Below are positions 30,617 to 41,575 of a DNA stretch of 64,000 nt, piece by piece. Source of the stretch: Melanopsichium pennsylvanicum (lineage: Eukaryota; Basidiomycota; Ustilaginomycetes; Ustilaginales); NCBI GenBank assembly GCA_900208305.1, contig OAPG01000013.1, positions 615,550 through 679,549 on the forward strand, written 5' to 3'. Both the position numbers and the translations under genes were made by a program. Numbering within the stretch: position 1 is the stretch's first letter; each line of letters opens with the position of its first letter. The notes under the pieces were generated by a model that saw only the letters and a list, made by a program, of their open reading frames with translations, ran no database searches and was not told the origin of the DNA.

Positions 30617-32299
30617 TTAGCTTTTGGCCGGATGACCTTTTCGCGCGACCCGGAGACAGTCCTGTTCGAGCTGACGATCGTCGTCGTCGCTGCCTTTGAC
30701 GGTGAAAACCTGGATCTCGCTGCCCCTGAGGATGTTTTGGCTTTGACACTTGACAAAGTCGTCTGGTTCGGCTACGCCTTGGAAGACTCGTCGGATCCTC
30801 AGAATGACCTGCACGTTGTCTCCCGAACCGACGTTGCCACCTTTGATCGCCTGTTGAGCGAGACGAGGAGGAAGATAATAAACCTTGGCTTGCTCGTTGA
30901 ATTTCAGAATGCGCTGCACGCAGGGAAGATTTCCTGAGAGACGTTCTGAGCAAGGCTCCATAGTTGTGTACAGATCGAGGTCGAGTGTTGATATGCTCTT
31001 GTCGCTCCAAGGTCTAGATTCAGACTTGAACTCGGAAGCTATCTTGTCCAGGGCGCATTGTTCCGCATGTGTGTTACCGGGAAGCTCTCTGGAGAACCCA
31101 GTCGCCAAGATCTCTTTTCTGGATGAAGCTGCGGCGTCGCTGGTTGGGCAAATGACGCAACCGACGCAGAATGCAGCGTCCGTGGGTGGAGACTTGTCTG
31201 CCTCGCTCAACGCCATCGCCATCATCGCATAATGACGCGGCAGGCGGCCAGGGTCGCTTCCACGTGCAAAATTTGCTGCTGCTGCTGCTGCGCCATTGAC
31301 AGGTGTCGCTGAGGCTCTGCGGGCCTCCCACTCTCGCCTCCATGCACCGTACTCTCCTTCGATGCCACCATCCGTCCAGACAGCCCAACTGTCTCGGATA
31401 CGGAAAGCGATTGCGATGGGATGATCAAGCAAGATCTGCCTGATAGGTGGTGCGGGATGAAGCTCAGGAAGGATGATATCACTGAGCGTGGAGGATCGTC
31501 TACGTGGCTTACGATGTCGCACGATAGAGTTCTTGTCTTGGCGCGGCTTCTTTGCGGGCGTGAAAGTAGCAATAGGCTGAAGAAGGCGATTAGCACGGAT
31601 GGCCAAAGGAGAGGAAGACTCGGATACAGCCAGAGGAGCCGGCAGCCTGAGAGGCTTTCTAGAGAGATGCTCGGTAACATAATAGTATACGCCTCCGAAA
31701 ACCAGGCCGATGGAAAGTCCAGTGACAATCTGTAGAGATGTATGGTAGTGCAAATGGTGCCTTGAGTAGCATGTGAGGATGGATATGGACGCAATCAAGA
31801 CCATAGCCAGGGCATGTTCGAAGCGTCTCATGGAGTTGATCAAGGTGCGAGGTCTGAGAAGTTGTGGACGGTTGAGATAAAAGTGAGAGAGGAAGAAGGC
31901 GGCAAAGAAGCCGAGAAATTGTGAGTGAGAGGAAGGCATTCCATAGCCGGCACCTAGATGACCTGTGGGGCGGGGCTGCTTGATGAGACGCTTGAGTGCC
32001 CAATTGAGACCTTCACAGGCAAGCTGACCGATGAGTGCATTGATGAAAGTTAATTCGCGACGAAGGAGAATGATTGTGACATAAGAGCATAGTAGGAAAA
32101 TGGGCGAGAGTGTAACCAGAGCAAGGAGCTTTGCAAGCGAGTCCTCCGGATCGTCTGTAATGGCAATGGACAAGGGGAGACGTCAGCGCGAGGCTCGGAG
32201 CAGATGCGCTTGGTTGATTGATCACGACTTACACTGGACGTGGGTGAGGCCGAGAGAAGCAAAATTGCTGGGATCTATAGCGCTCGTGCCCTTGGCCAT
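30617..32299 (-). CDS. Fusion protein: dolichyl-diphosphatase (Cax4/DOLPP1-like) + Rib2-type deaminase
   Basis: Exon 1 is 32299-32233, and a 78 bp intron (GTAAGT...TTACAG) leads to exon 2 at 32154-30617, giving 534 residues. Splicing restores the DOLPP1-like start ASLGLTHVQYDPEDSLA. The N-terminal half is a PAP2 phosphatase with four or so membrane spans: KX6RP (K77...RP), PSSHS (96-100) and SR-X5-H (153-160) with Gln at the next site as in DOLPP1. It recycles dolichyl diphosphate at the ER. The usual C-terminal EYxxWRxEWExRR tail is present before the fusion point (about 290-310). The second half is a cytidine-deaminase-fold domain like the C-terminus of yeast Rib2: HAE (H385, E387) and PC-X8-C (C424, C433), with ELPGNTHAEQCAL and LYTTMEPCSERLSGN. 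This is the riboflavin-pathway deaminase signature. No stop, promoter or splice site separates the halves. Confidence 0.8.
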
Positions 32300-32751
32300 G
32301 ACTGCGAGGGTCTGGTTGACTGATTCAAGCGCTCAATCTCAGCACGTCAGACTGATCTAATGGAGGTCGTGATGATGGTGACGACGATAGAGCCTTGATG
32401 TGTACGACAGAGCGAGCCGTGACCCCCAAAACATGAAACGCCCGGATGGTCCGAGCACATCCCCCACATGGTGACTTAATAATGAATCACTCGCAGAACG
32501 CTAACTTTCAAAAAGTTAAAAATGGAAATTCTCAAGAAAAAAAGCGACCACAAAAATTGGCGAGTGCACATTTGACCTAAATCATGCAATCAAAGCTAGA
32601 TACACACTTTCGGTACAACCGAAATTTGAGAGTCATCTTCTTTAATCAGGAGCACATTTCCACCATCGGCCGACATGAAACCAATGTCTCTCCAGACGCT
32701 CACTCCATAGCGTGGAAAGCGTACTGATAACCCCCATATATCACCTGCACC
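32300..32751. other. Divergent promoter region (diphosphatase-deaminase / OTU)
   Basis: 452 bp between two start codons, with AT-rich sequence near 32500-32580. No gene is seen. Confidence 0.5.
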
Positions 32752-34069
32752 ATGCCAAAGAAAGGAAAAAAGGGATTGCGTCCCGCCGCGCAACATACCG
32801 ATTCTTTGCGTAAGGACATAGAAGTAAGTTACTCAATCTTGCACAGATAAGACACGCGATGCCACAGCTCGTATTCACATATACTCCTTTGCTGACTGCG
32901 TTATCCTTTCCTATCACCAGGCCAACCGGAATGTAGCTACCAACGGCGTTATTGATCCCTTTGTCGATGAAGACGGATTTGATATCGCCGAAGAGCTGCT
33001 TGCCGCACTAGATGCTCGCGATGCACAAGGTAGCGCCGCTGCCCAAACTCCAAAGTCCGTCCCCATGACCGTTTCCAATACCAGCAAACAATCAACCTGT
33101 CAAGCATCCAGTACAAAGGCAGAAAACAGCCAGACCGGCTTGAGAGGAGCAGGCGAGCGATTCATCAACGGTTTACGGCACCACAAAGACGACAATGACG
33201 CACCAAGTCAGGATCCCACCTCGCTCGCCGTCACAAGCCCTAACACAGGTCGACGCTCAAGTATACGTAAGCTCTTTGGTAGCAGTCCGAAGAGCCCGGA
33301 ACAATTTCCCTTAGATGCAGCAGCACCAAACAAGAAAGTTAGCCGTCAACAGCAGCGCAAAGATCGTAAAGCAGCACAAGTGGCAGAGATGCGCAGACAA
33401 GCCGAGGAGGAAGTCAAGGCTGGTGCTGGAAAACCGGATGAGGCTCAAGTTGAGCGACAAGGCATTTCAGCCATGTGTGCTAGTCTTCACGTCAACATGC
33501 ACGAGATCAATCCCGATGGTCATTGGTATGTCCCCACATCATACATTGTCCTGCGTTCCCTTTTTTGTCTCGTTCACTGACCCCTGATTTTCACTTCAAA
33601 TCGTCACTTGACTCACAACAGTTTGTATGCAGCAGTAGCAGATCAACTCAACTTGCGCAAAAAAGTCTCGAGACCTATCGACTACAAGCAAGCCCGAGCA
33701 GCCACCGCACAGGAAATGCGCACCCATCCCGACGATTACAAACCCTTCATCTCGGACTCCGACGAGCACATGGCTGGCATTGTTAACAAAGAAGCCGGCA
33801 CCCTCAACTCTGAGCAGGCTCAGGACAAGTACTTTCTCGGCTACTGTTCAGCCGTGGAAAACACTGGTGTTTGGGGTGGTCAACCCGAAATTTTGGCTTT
33901 GTCAAGAGCATTCAAGACACAGATCAATGTCGTTCAGGCTGGTGTACCCGTGTTGAAGGTTGGCGAGGGCGAATACGATGGCGAGCCGCTCTTCATCTCT
34001 TATCATAGGAAGATGTATGGTTTGGGAGAACATTACAATTCCTTGCGTCCTGCTCCATCTGCACCATAA
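32752..34069 (+). CDS. OTU-domain deubiquitinase, OTUD6/Otu2-like (three exons)
   Basis: Exons 32752-32823, 32921-33525 and 33622-34069 give 374 residues. Introns have GTAAGT...CACCAG and GTATGT...CAACAG ends. The second intron splits the codon for the catalytic cysteine: DGH(TG|T)LYAAV becomes DGHCLYAAVADQL, the OTU active-site block. The C-terminal catalytic His lies in PLFISYHRKMYGLGEHYNS. The N-terminal 180 residues are charged, with a KKVSRQQQRKDRKAAQ coiled coil typical of OTUD6/Otu2 proteins. These remove ubiquitin, and yeast Otu2 acts on ribosomes. The acidic/Asn residue of the triad follows the usual spacing. Without the splicing the enzyme would lack its nucleophile, which supports the model. 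Confidence 0.85.
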
Positions 34070-34885
34070 TTATCTAGCTCGGGACCAAGATTCGGGAATA
34101 CGAGGCGGCACACAATCTCAGATACAGACCGTAGAGTACAGGAAATCTCTTTGGTCACCAATGCATTTCGTTACAAACGCAGTTTCAACACACCTACCAC
34201 AATTGAAGTTCGTGTGACAAGATTGTGCCAACATGACTGACTACACCAAACTCGCACTCGCCGAAGCTCCTTGAAGCCCAAGAGGCTTTGCGATTGCAAC
34301 AAGAAAGACTTGCTTCGCTGAAGGTGTGTAACAAAGGCAGCACAATGAGCATCCGCGCTGCGTAATGCGCCAGAGTGAAGACAAGAGGCCGAAACACGTG
34401 TTCATTCTGAAACGTACAAGGTTGCTGTCGACGTCCATTCCGCTCTGCTCGCGCCACAGTCTGTAGTCGGAACTGCTTCAAGAACACAGAGGAGGCTTAA
34501 CTAAAAGCTTCGGCGAGAATTCTTTGTTGCCTGCTCACCATCCGATCTCGAACTCTTTGGCAATTCTCAAGACGCGCTTTTCCGTCGATGAATCCAATTA
34601 TTCCTCCAGCAACACCCACGAATTGGTCGGCAGAAGCAATGCGGAAACACGTTGGAGTCAGATTCGACCGAAAAGCAAGCGATCGATGCATACACAACGG
34701 AGAAAGAAAAGGAAGCTTGCAGGGCGATCATACGCAATCTCATAGTCTAGAGACTGAGATAAAGCACATGTCGCAAAAGAGACGTGATGCGGTAAGATGC
34801 GGGCGGAATGCAACCCGAAGTAAATTGGTTCGTTCGAGCTGTTTTTGATCTATCATTCATGGCAGAATGGACATGATGAAACATT
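34070..34885. other. Convergent intergenic region OTU / homocitrate synthase
   Basis: About 0.8 kb between two stop codons. Short frames on both strands have no domain. No RNA gene or repeat is recognised. Confidence 0.45.
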
Positions 34886-36205
34886 TTAGGCGGCAGCAGT
34901 GCCGTTCTCGATGGAGCGAGCGTAGTTTCTGAGGATCGAGTCAACGTCCTCCATGGTCTGCTCACGAACGTCAGCAAGCTGCTTGATCTTGGCGGTGACC
35001 TCTTTAACCTGGTCCTCGGTCAAGCTGAGCTCGAGCTGCTCACACCTCGACTTGACGGCGTTCCATCCGGTCAAACGGTGACCGATCGAGACGTATCGAG
35101 ACATACCAAAGTCCTCGGGACGGATGATCTCGTATGTGGAAGGGTTGGCAAGGATAGCCTTGGCGTGGATACCGGCTTTGTGGGTGAAAGCGCAGTAGCC
35201 GGTGACGTAGTTGTTAAAGGGGACCTGGATCTGGACGGCTTCGGCGACGAGGTTCTCCACCTCACGGAGCGCCTTGAGGTTGTACTTGCTCATGACGTAT
35301 TCGCGATCAGCGGTGTACATACGGGCGATGAATCCACCGAGGGAGGGGATACCGTTTCGCTCACCGATACCGAGAACGGAGGTGTCGACGTGGGTGGCAC
35401 CGGCCTCGAGGGCAGTGTAGGCATTGGCGATGGCACAGCCAGTGTCGTTGTGGAAGTGGCACTCAATGTCGCATCCGACGACACCACGGAGAGTTCGGAC
35501 GAGGTCGTACACTTGTCTTGGGTTGGCGACTCCGACAGTGTCTGCGATACCGACACGGTTGACGCCTACCTTGTCGACAGCCTGGTAAATGCTGAGCAAG
35601 TCAACGAGATCGGATCGGAACGAGTCCTCGGTGGAAAAGCGAATTTCGATGCCCTTGCTCTTGACAAACTGAATGACCTCGATGGCGGTCTTGGTGATGT
35701 AGGTCATGTCCTTGCCGTGAGAAAATTCACGCAAGAATTTGGACGTGCCCATGACGACATCGACACCGTCGACACCGGTCTCTACGGCGATTCTTGCATC
35801 GTCCATGTGGCATCGAATGTGAGTGATAACCTTGGCCTTGAGACCAAGCTTGCAGATAGCCTCGCAGTCCTTGCGAGACTGTTCCGAGGCGGCGGGAGAA
35901 GTGAGCTCGATACAGTCGACACCGAATTTGTCGAGAGCCTTTGCGATCTTGATCTTGGTCTCGGTGTCAAAGAAAGCGTTCGCGAATTGCTCACCCTCAC
36001 GAAGGGTGGATTCGATGATCTTGAAGTTGGAGACGTTGCTCAAAAAATCGGAGTAACGAGTGTTGAAGGGCTGAACGGAGCCTACGTTGCCATTGTCCTT
36101 GGCCACACCGTTAGTATTGGGTGCGGAGGTGTCGATCGCGACATGGGTGTCGGGGGCGGTGCCGTTGACCTGCTGAATGGGAGAAGGCTCGGAGTGATCG
36201 CACAT
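34886..36205 (-). CDS. LYS20: Homocitrate synthase, first step of the alpha-aminoadipate lysine pathway
   Basis: Condenses 2-oxoglutarate and acetyl-CoA. The 439-residue product starts at [12 protein letters not shown] barrel (about 60-320) begins with [12 protein letters not shown] (R69/E70, substrate and catalytic). It contains [15 protein letters not shown], the metal-binding [12 protein letters not shown] and [11 protein letters not shown], and ends in a C-terminal HCS regulatory region with [13 protein letters not shown] (lid, H and E/Y network). Length and motifs match fungal Lys20/Lys21. The frame is also open 72 codons upstream to 36421, but conserved sequence and a better start context favour 36205. 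Lysine feedback is expected through the barrel's active site. No intron in the coding part. Confidence 0.93.
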   Translation of the reverse strand: MCDHSEPSPIQQVNGTAPDTHVAIDTSAPNTNGVAKDNGNVGSVQPFNTRYSDFLSNVSNFKIIESTLREGEQFANAFFDTETKIKIAKALDKFGVDCIELTSPAASEQSRKDCEAICKLGLKAKVITHIRCHMDDARIAVETGVDGVDVVMGTSKFLREFSHGKDMTYITKTAIEVIQFVKSKGIEIRFSTEDSFRSDLVDLLSIYQAVDKVGVNRVGIADTVGVANPRQVYDLVRTLRGVVGCDIECHFHNDTGCAIANAYTALEAGATHVDTSVLGIGERNGIPSLGGFIARMYTADREYVMSKYNLKALREVENLVAEAVQIQVPFNNYVTGYCAFTHKAGIHAKAILANPSTYEIIRPEDFGMSRYVSIGHRLTGWNAVKSRCEQLELSLTEDQVKEVTAKIKQLADVREQTMEDVDSILRNYARSIENGTAAA

Positions 36206-37416
36206 GATGAATGTAGCGGTAGAGTGAGGAGGATGTAGATGGGTTGGATGAAGATTGGAATAGAGGAAAGAGAAGGATGATGACTTGTGCCAAAAATTGT
36301 ATGTAGCTCTGAGTCGACTGTGAGACTGACCTGGGAAAAAGAAGGCAAATTCGGAGATTCGCCGAAGTTGAGAACCAAGAGAGAGTGACAAACTGCAGTC
36401 GGAGAATATGATAAAAGCCAAAAGAAGTGTGGCTCACCAGTCAAGAAGAAATTCCAACGCCAATTTTGGAGGCTAGAAATCTTGGTCTAAAGTTGGATTG
36501 GCGTTGGACGAGTCAGAAGAGTCGGGTTTGCCGTCACAAGGGAGAAAGATGCGGGCCATGGCGGAGAGAACCCACTTCGCTCCAACACAGTAAAGCACTC
36601 ACTGGGCTGCTACAGTGTGCCTTATTCTCTCACTTTGTGGTGCACCCACGTCCTCCTTGACTGTCACTTTCTGAACTGTCGGAACGCTGCTTCCTGCCTT
36701 TGGGTTCAAGTGTGGGACAAAGACAATGCATTTGTGATTGTGGTGCGTAACTCTGTACGACAGGATTGAAATGAGCGGCAGAACCGATGTCTCGTCTCTC
36801 CCCCTCTGTGTCTCTGAGAATGTGCGCATTTACCGCGGGTGTGTGGCTCTGAAAAAGCAGAGATACACTCCAAAGAGAAGAGAGAGAGACGAGAAAGAGT
36901 TGAAAGCCACAGTCTGTGTGGGCGAGTCACCCACTGCCACAACCCGAGCCGTTTCCTTCGGTTTGCCACCGCCACACACTGCACGGAGAACAAGATTTTT
37001 ACGATTTTCTAAGAGTGTTCTCGTGCGAATTAATCAGCACATTACAACAAAATTGGTCTCCACGATGCACGCCGCCGTAATTGCAGCTGCCGCTCTGCAT
37101 CATGTGGCTTCGAGACTGCACACAGAGCGATTTGAAGACCCATCATCATTTTTGACTGGAGCTCGGGCTCATCGGGAAGAGTCGCCCAATATCGGGCGAC
37201 GCCCCAACCTCAGAAGTGTGTTGTGTACGATGAGTTGACATTCCGTTCTTCAGAGTGTTGACTCTGTAACAGTGTCTCCTCTGTGTTTTCAGTTCGGTTG
37301 GTAAAAGAATTCTATTAATTCACATGTATTCGTGACAGTGTACCGCTATCAGTATGTTGCTCGTCTTTCGAGCTCGAACGACGCATAAGAATCTGACCGA
37401 ATCACAACACACTAAC
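36206..37416. other. Intergenic region upstream of homocitrate synthase
   Basis: 1.2 kb with the homocitrate synthase promoter/5' leader and the 3' flank of the alkaline phosphatase gene. GAGAGAGA runs near 36880-36900. A CCCAG/GTCAGT segment at about 36325 could belong to a 5'UTR intron. No gene recognised. Confidence 0.45.
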
Positions 37417-39189
37417 CTAGAGCTCCTGACGGCGAGCGTTCGAGTGAGATCTCTCCGCGAGCGTAGCATCACCAACACGAGCACCATGGATCCTCCTCAG
37501 AAGAGGCTCATTCTCGGCGTGAGAGTCAAAGTGAAGTTCACGCTTCTCAGATGCCGATCGGTTGGGGATAACACGAGCAAGACCGCCATGGTAGTGCTCC
37601 AAGTTTTCAGTGAACGCGTTGAGCTTATCGCCCCAGTTGTTGTACCAGCTGTAGTCAGAACCGTTGTTCAGCTTCTTGGTGATCGAATCCAGGTCGAGAT
37701 TGAGGTAAGAAGCGATCCACTCTCCAATCCAAGTGTTCTCGTGCGAGCCGATCACCGAAGCACGGCGTGCCTCGTACTTCTTGTACTTGTCCGACCACAC
37801 ATCCTTGGGCTTGGCCTCGTGGTAGTACAGTCCCACTGAGACACCAGAGTGCCCCGTGGTCGACCACCCAAGGTGCGCACGCCAGTTAACAATAGACGAA
37901 AGCCACACAGTGTAAGGAATTTGGTTCTTGAGCTTGGCGAGGTCCACCGCGCGAGTGATCTCGCCTTCCTGCACATCCTGGATTCCAAGTCCTTTGACAA
38001 CAACTTCGTCCTTGATGTATGCGCTGAGGTCGGTGTCGGTACGGTTGGCAGTAGCGATCCACTTGGCAGTCTGAGCGGAAAGAAACTCGGTCGAATGGGC
38101 GGCGTTGAGCAACACATCAGGGTACCAGCCATACCATGCCTCCTCGTCCTCACTCCTCTGAAGACCAAGAGTGAGGCCACCGCACTCGTGATCCGCTACC
38201 GAAAATACAACAGTCTCACGCTCCTGAGGGTTGTTGGCCGCGTTCTCGTCAACCCAGTCCACTACAGCCTGCACCATCTCGTTGTATGCCAGAATGTCGT
38301 GGATGTGGCCGATAGGGTCGTTGTTGTGAGCAGCGTGGTCGATACGAGCACCCTCAATCATGATGAAGTACGGCTCGTTGGCGCTGCGAAGACCGTTGAG
38401 AGCAGTCAAAGCCATTTCCTTGAGGCTTGGCTCCAAGGTAGCGTTTCGATCGACCTCGTAAGCCATATGCGAGCTCGTGAAGAGTGCCATCGAGGGAAGC
38501 TTGAGAGCCTTGCCACCCTGCAGAGCATCAAAGTCGGTGCGGTTGCTAACAATGTTAAAGCCGCGCTCCTTGGCCTCGTCAACCAGGTTGCGACCATCCG
38601 AACGGATACCGGGCTTGGTGGTATTGGGAAGGAAGTGGCGCAATCCGCCACCCCACAGAATGTCAGCCTGGCGACCAAGCATGTAGTTGCCAATCTGCTG
38701 GCTCGCAATCTCGTCCTCAGCGTCACGGTCGTCGATGTGAGCAGAGTAAGAAGCAGGAGTGGCGTGAGTGATGCGTGAGGTAGTCACAAGCGCAGTGTTG
38801 TACCCCTTTGCCTTGGCACCCTCGAGGACCGTTCCGCAAGGCTTCTTGTCAGAGTCGACACCAATGTAAGCGTTGACACTCTTAAGACCGCAAGAGTAAG
38901 CGGTAGCAGAGGCAGCAGAGTCCGTGACGAGCGAGTCGGTGGACCTGGTGCGGACCTCACCAACAAGCAGCTTGTCAAGGGGCATGGTGACGTTCCATGC
39001 AAGATGCTGCTCAGTCTGAAGATACGAACGAGCAAAAGTCTCGGAAGCAGGACCGAAACCATCCGAGATGAGCTGGATGACGTTGGGCTGCTTCTGCTTG
39101 TTCCGATTGCCGTTGTTAGGGGCGGCAGTAGCGGTGAGAGCCAGGAGCATGATCGCTCCCAGCTGGACGAAAATTCCCTGCAGCTGCAT
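37417..39189 (-). CDS. Alkaline phosphatase (Pho8-type family), secretory pathway
   Basis: 590 residues. A hydrophobic N-terminus (FVQLGAIMLLALTATAAP, residues 7-24) reads as a cleavable signal peptide, rather than the type II anchor with cytosolic tail of yeast Pho8. Active-site features of the zinc/magnesium phosphatase family are all visible: LISDGFG (D43), VTDSAASATAYSCG with the phosphorylated serine S91, THATPASYSAHI, IEGARIDHAAHNND, VADHECGGLT and WSTTGHSGVSVG. Several N-X-S/T sites and a long C-terminal extension fit an extracellular or vacuolar glycoprotein. It hydrolyses phosphate monoesters. Phosphate-regulated expression is known for relatives but was not traced to a site here. 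Confidence 0.9.
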   Translation of the reverse strand: MQLQGIFVQLGAIMLLALTATAAPNNGNRNKQKQPNVIQLISDGFGPASETFARSYLQTEQHLAWNVTMPLDKLLVGEVRTRSTDSLVTDSAASATAYSCGLKSVNAYIGVDSDKKPCGTVLEGAKAKGYNTALVTTSRITHATPASYSAHIDDRDAEDEIASQQIGNYMLGRQADILWGGGLRHFLPNTTKPGIRSDGRNLVDEAKERGFNIVSNRTDFDALQGGKALKLPSMALFTSSHMAYEVDRNATLEPSLKEMALTALNGLRSANEPYFIMIEGARIDHAAHNNDPIGHIHDILAYNEMVQAVVDWVDENAANNPQERETVVFSVADHECGGLTLGLQRSEDEEAWYGWYPDVLLNAAHSTEFLSAQTAKWIATANRTDTDLSAYIKDEVVVKGLGIQDVQEGEITRAVDLAKLKNQIPYTVWLSSIVNWRAHLGWSTTGHSGVSVGLYYHEAKPKDVWSDKYKKYEARRASVIGSHENTWIGEWIASYLNLDLDSITKKLNNGSDYSWYNNWGDKLNAFTENLEHYHGGLARVIPNRSASEKRELHFDSHAENEPLLRRIHGARVGDATLAERSHSNARRQEL

Positions 39190-41575
39190 CGCAATTAAAG
39201 TGAATGGGTGAAGGGAACAAACTCAAGTGGTATAGATGGGAGGGTGAGCGCGAAAAGAAGAATAACTTGACGGATGGATGCTGATCCTTTATACACATGT
39301 CCTCTGGCAGATTTGACGGCAGCAATCTATCAGGTGGTGATGAACAGAGCCCTTGTCAGACGAGAATCCCTTCAGAGCCGCGAGCGCGAAGGAGAGCACG
39401 TTCGCACATGTGAACTTCTTGGCTTACATCTCTACCTATGCTTCCGATCTTTTCACGAGCTGTTCTTGTTTCAGGAACGTCTACTTTTCTTGCCACCAGC
39501 TGCATGTCAGAGCACTTTGCGCTTTGTGTCTCGCTCGGCCTCGTGCGCAGTCAGACTTTGATTCCAAAATTTCAGCATGCTCGTGGCACTTGATGATCAG
39601 GAGGGGATGTCGTGTGCGTAACGCTCTTCCAAGTGCTCCTAAGACACGGTTGGAGGAGGCTTGAGTTTGAGGGATTTCAACTTAGTCAGTGAGCACGTTT
39701 CATCCATCCCATGTTGTCTAAATGGAAGCAGAGAGACCAAACAGCATCGGAAGCCGCAATTTCGTCCGTATCTTTCCCACCGATGCCGCCGCTTTCCTTT
39801 ATGGTGGAGCTGGCAATCCTAATTTTTCTGTCTCGAGGAAAAAAGCAGTGGTAGGGAAGAGGTGGCAGCAAGCAGTCAAATTGTGCGAGAGGTCTTGGCA
39901 TGCATCACAATTTTCTAGCACCGGGAAAAAGAGCAGAGGAAAACCAATTTTGCCAAGAAATGCAAGACCCTGTCGCAGAGGGCCACGTTCCCCATCGACC
40001 TGCGTACGCGACCACTCCTCCAAGCGAGGGCGAGTAATTTACCGTCATCTAGGATTCTTGCCTATTTGGGTTTTGCGCTCACACTCTCGCTTTGCTGAGC
40101 GGAGGGAATCGCTACTGCAAGACTCTGCCAAGGATCTGTCGAGGAGCAGCCGAGAGAACGAACACAAGGTTTTGGGATTAATACTAATGTTTCAACGAGA
40201 TAGTTATCTTTGCTCCTCCCACAAAACGATATCACTCCCTTGTAGCTTGCCACAATGAGTTTGTAAGCCATCTAGATAGTGTAGTGTGTGAAATTCTCGC
40301 TCGTCGTACTCCAAATTTTCCTACTAGCTCTTCTTGCAGTTCTGCCGACCGTTTGGTCGATTGTGACATCCAAACTATCTCGTAACACCGCTCGCGTCAA
40401 ACAGAAAGCATGACACATTTTGCGAATCACGTTCTCTGTTACTTACAATCTCTCCCTTCTCCGGTTCGAATTTGAGGCTGATGAACTTTCTTCGGCGGTC
40501 CGAAACTGAATAATACCAAGAAAATGAGGGAGGAGGATCTGATGCGAGAGAGTAGCAACTCGTTTTGCACACAGGCGGAGCGTACTAACGCTCGAAGATC
40601 ACCTTTCGCATCTGCGAGAACGAGACAAGAAGCAGTTTCAAGCGTCTCAACTCAGGAGCCCAACGAGCCAAATAGCCGACCACCGCAAATGTGCAATGGT
40701 GCCGTTCTGACTTCCTCAGGGTCAGAAACAGCCGTTAATTTCCGGGACAAGAAGTTCCGTTGCAGCGCAACGAGTAGCTCAGTACTGCTGCTTCCAGTCA
40801 CAGCATACCTGTGACCGCATCTGCAGCATTGACTGTTTCTGCGGCAACAGTTTTATAGAAGCCATCTCACGGAAGGCATGTATCATTCCACGTTGATGTG
40901 GCACGAAATGAAGGCCTCGTATGAGAAGAAAGATCGGAGATAAATGCGACGAGTGGCTAAGAATCGCTTGCGCCTCGCGACTGACAGCATCGTCAGGACC
41001 GGCTGTGACGATGAGACTTCCATTCTCGCCCGGGGTCAATCGAATGAAGAAAACAGTGAGAGCAGCATCGCCGGCTGTGACGACTCATGCTGGTCAGTGG
41101 GCAACAGAGGAACGAGGATGATGCAATACACGACAACCTTGGAATGTCGACCGAGTTTTTCTTTCACACACATTAACGTTCGACTGTTTCATCTGCTCGA
41201 CCTGGCTCTCAGATTCATTCGAAGCGTCTTGCGTTAGTATGAAGCATTTTTGAAACTTTTCCATCTGTCAAGGCTCTACGGCCGTCGAATTACGCGCGCA
41301 AACTTGTTAGGTGAGGTGACTTGATCGTGAGTAGAAGGCGATGGTGACCCCGATCTCGTCTCTACGATATATCAAAAATCGGAGATCTCGTTCAGATTTT
41401 GTGTCCGTATTTCGAGATGAAATCCACATGGCACGAAAAACTCGCCGATTCTGTGCTGCTTTGCAAGCACAAAAAAGCCTCGTGTGCGTTGTTGCTGGCC
41501 TACACTTACTTCTTCAACGTTCGCACAACGCAGCGGCTGCAGAGCTACCTTGACAAGAAAAAGAAGGGGGGAGCC
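39190..41575. other. 2.4 kb intergenic region (divergent phosphatase / helicase promoters)
   Basis: No gene recognised. Frames such as 39722-40258 and 40944-41237 lack domains and have Ser/Arg-rich shadow composition. The phosphatase promoter has CTTTATACACATG at about 39287-39299. The helicase frame is open from 41399, but its conserved part begins later. Confidence 0.45.

Noticed and set aside
35078..36238. 386-residue plus-strand frame opposite homocitrate synthase
   Set aside because: A mirror of a strongly coding gene, rich in Val/Asp/Gly as expected from the complementary codons; no domain.
36206..36421. 72-codon N-terminal extension of homocitrate synthase as a mitochondrial presequence
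   Set aside because: The frame is open but hydrophobic/aromatic-rich and T-rich on the DNA level like a 5' leader. A possible splice signal lies within. The conserved protein starts at 36205.
39722..40258. 178-residue frame between alkaline phosphatase and helicase genes
   Set aside because: No domain, basic Ser/Arg-rich composition, no nearby promoter-like or splice signals.
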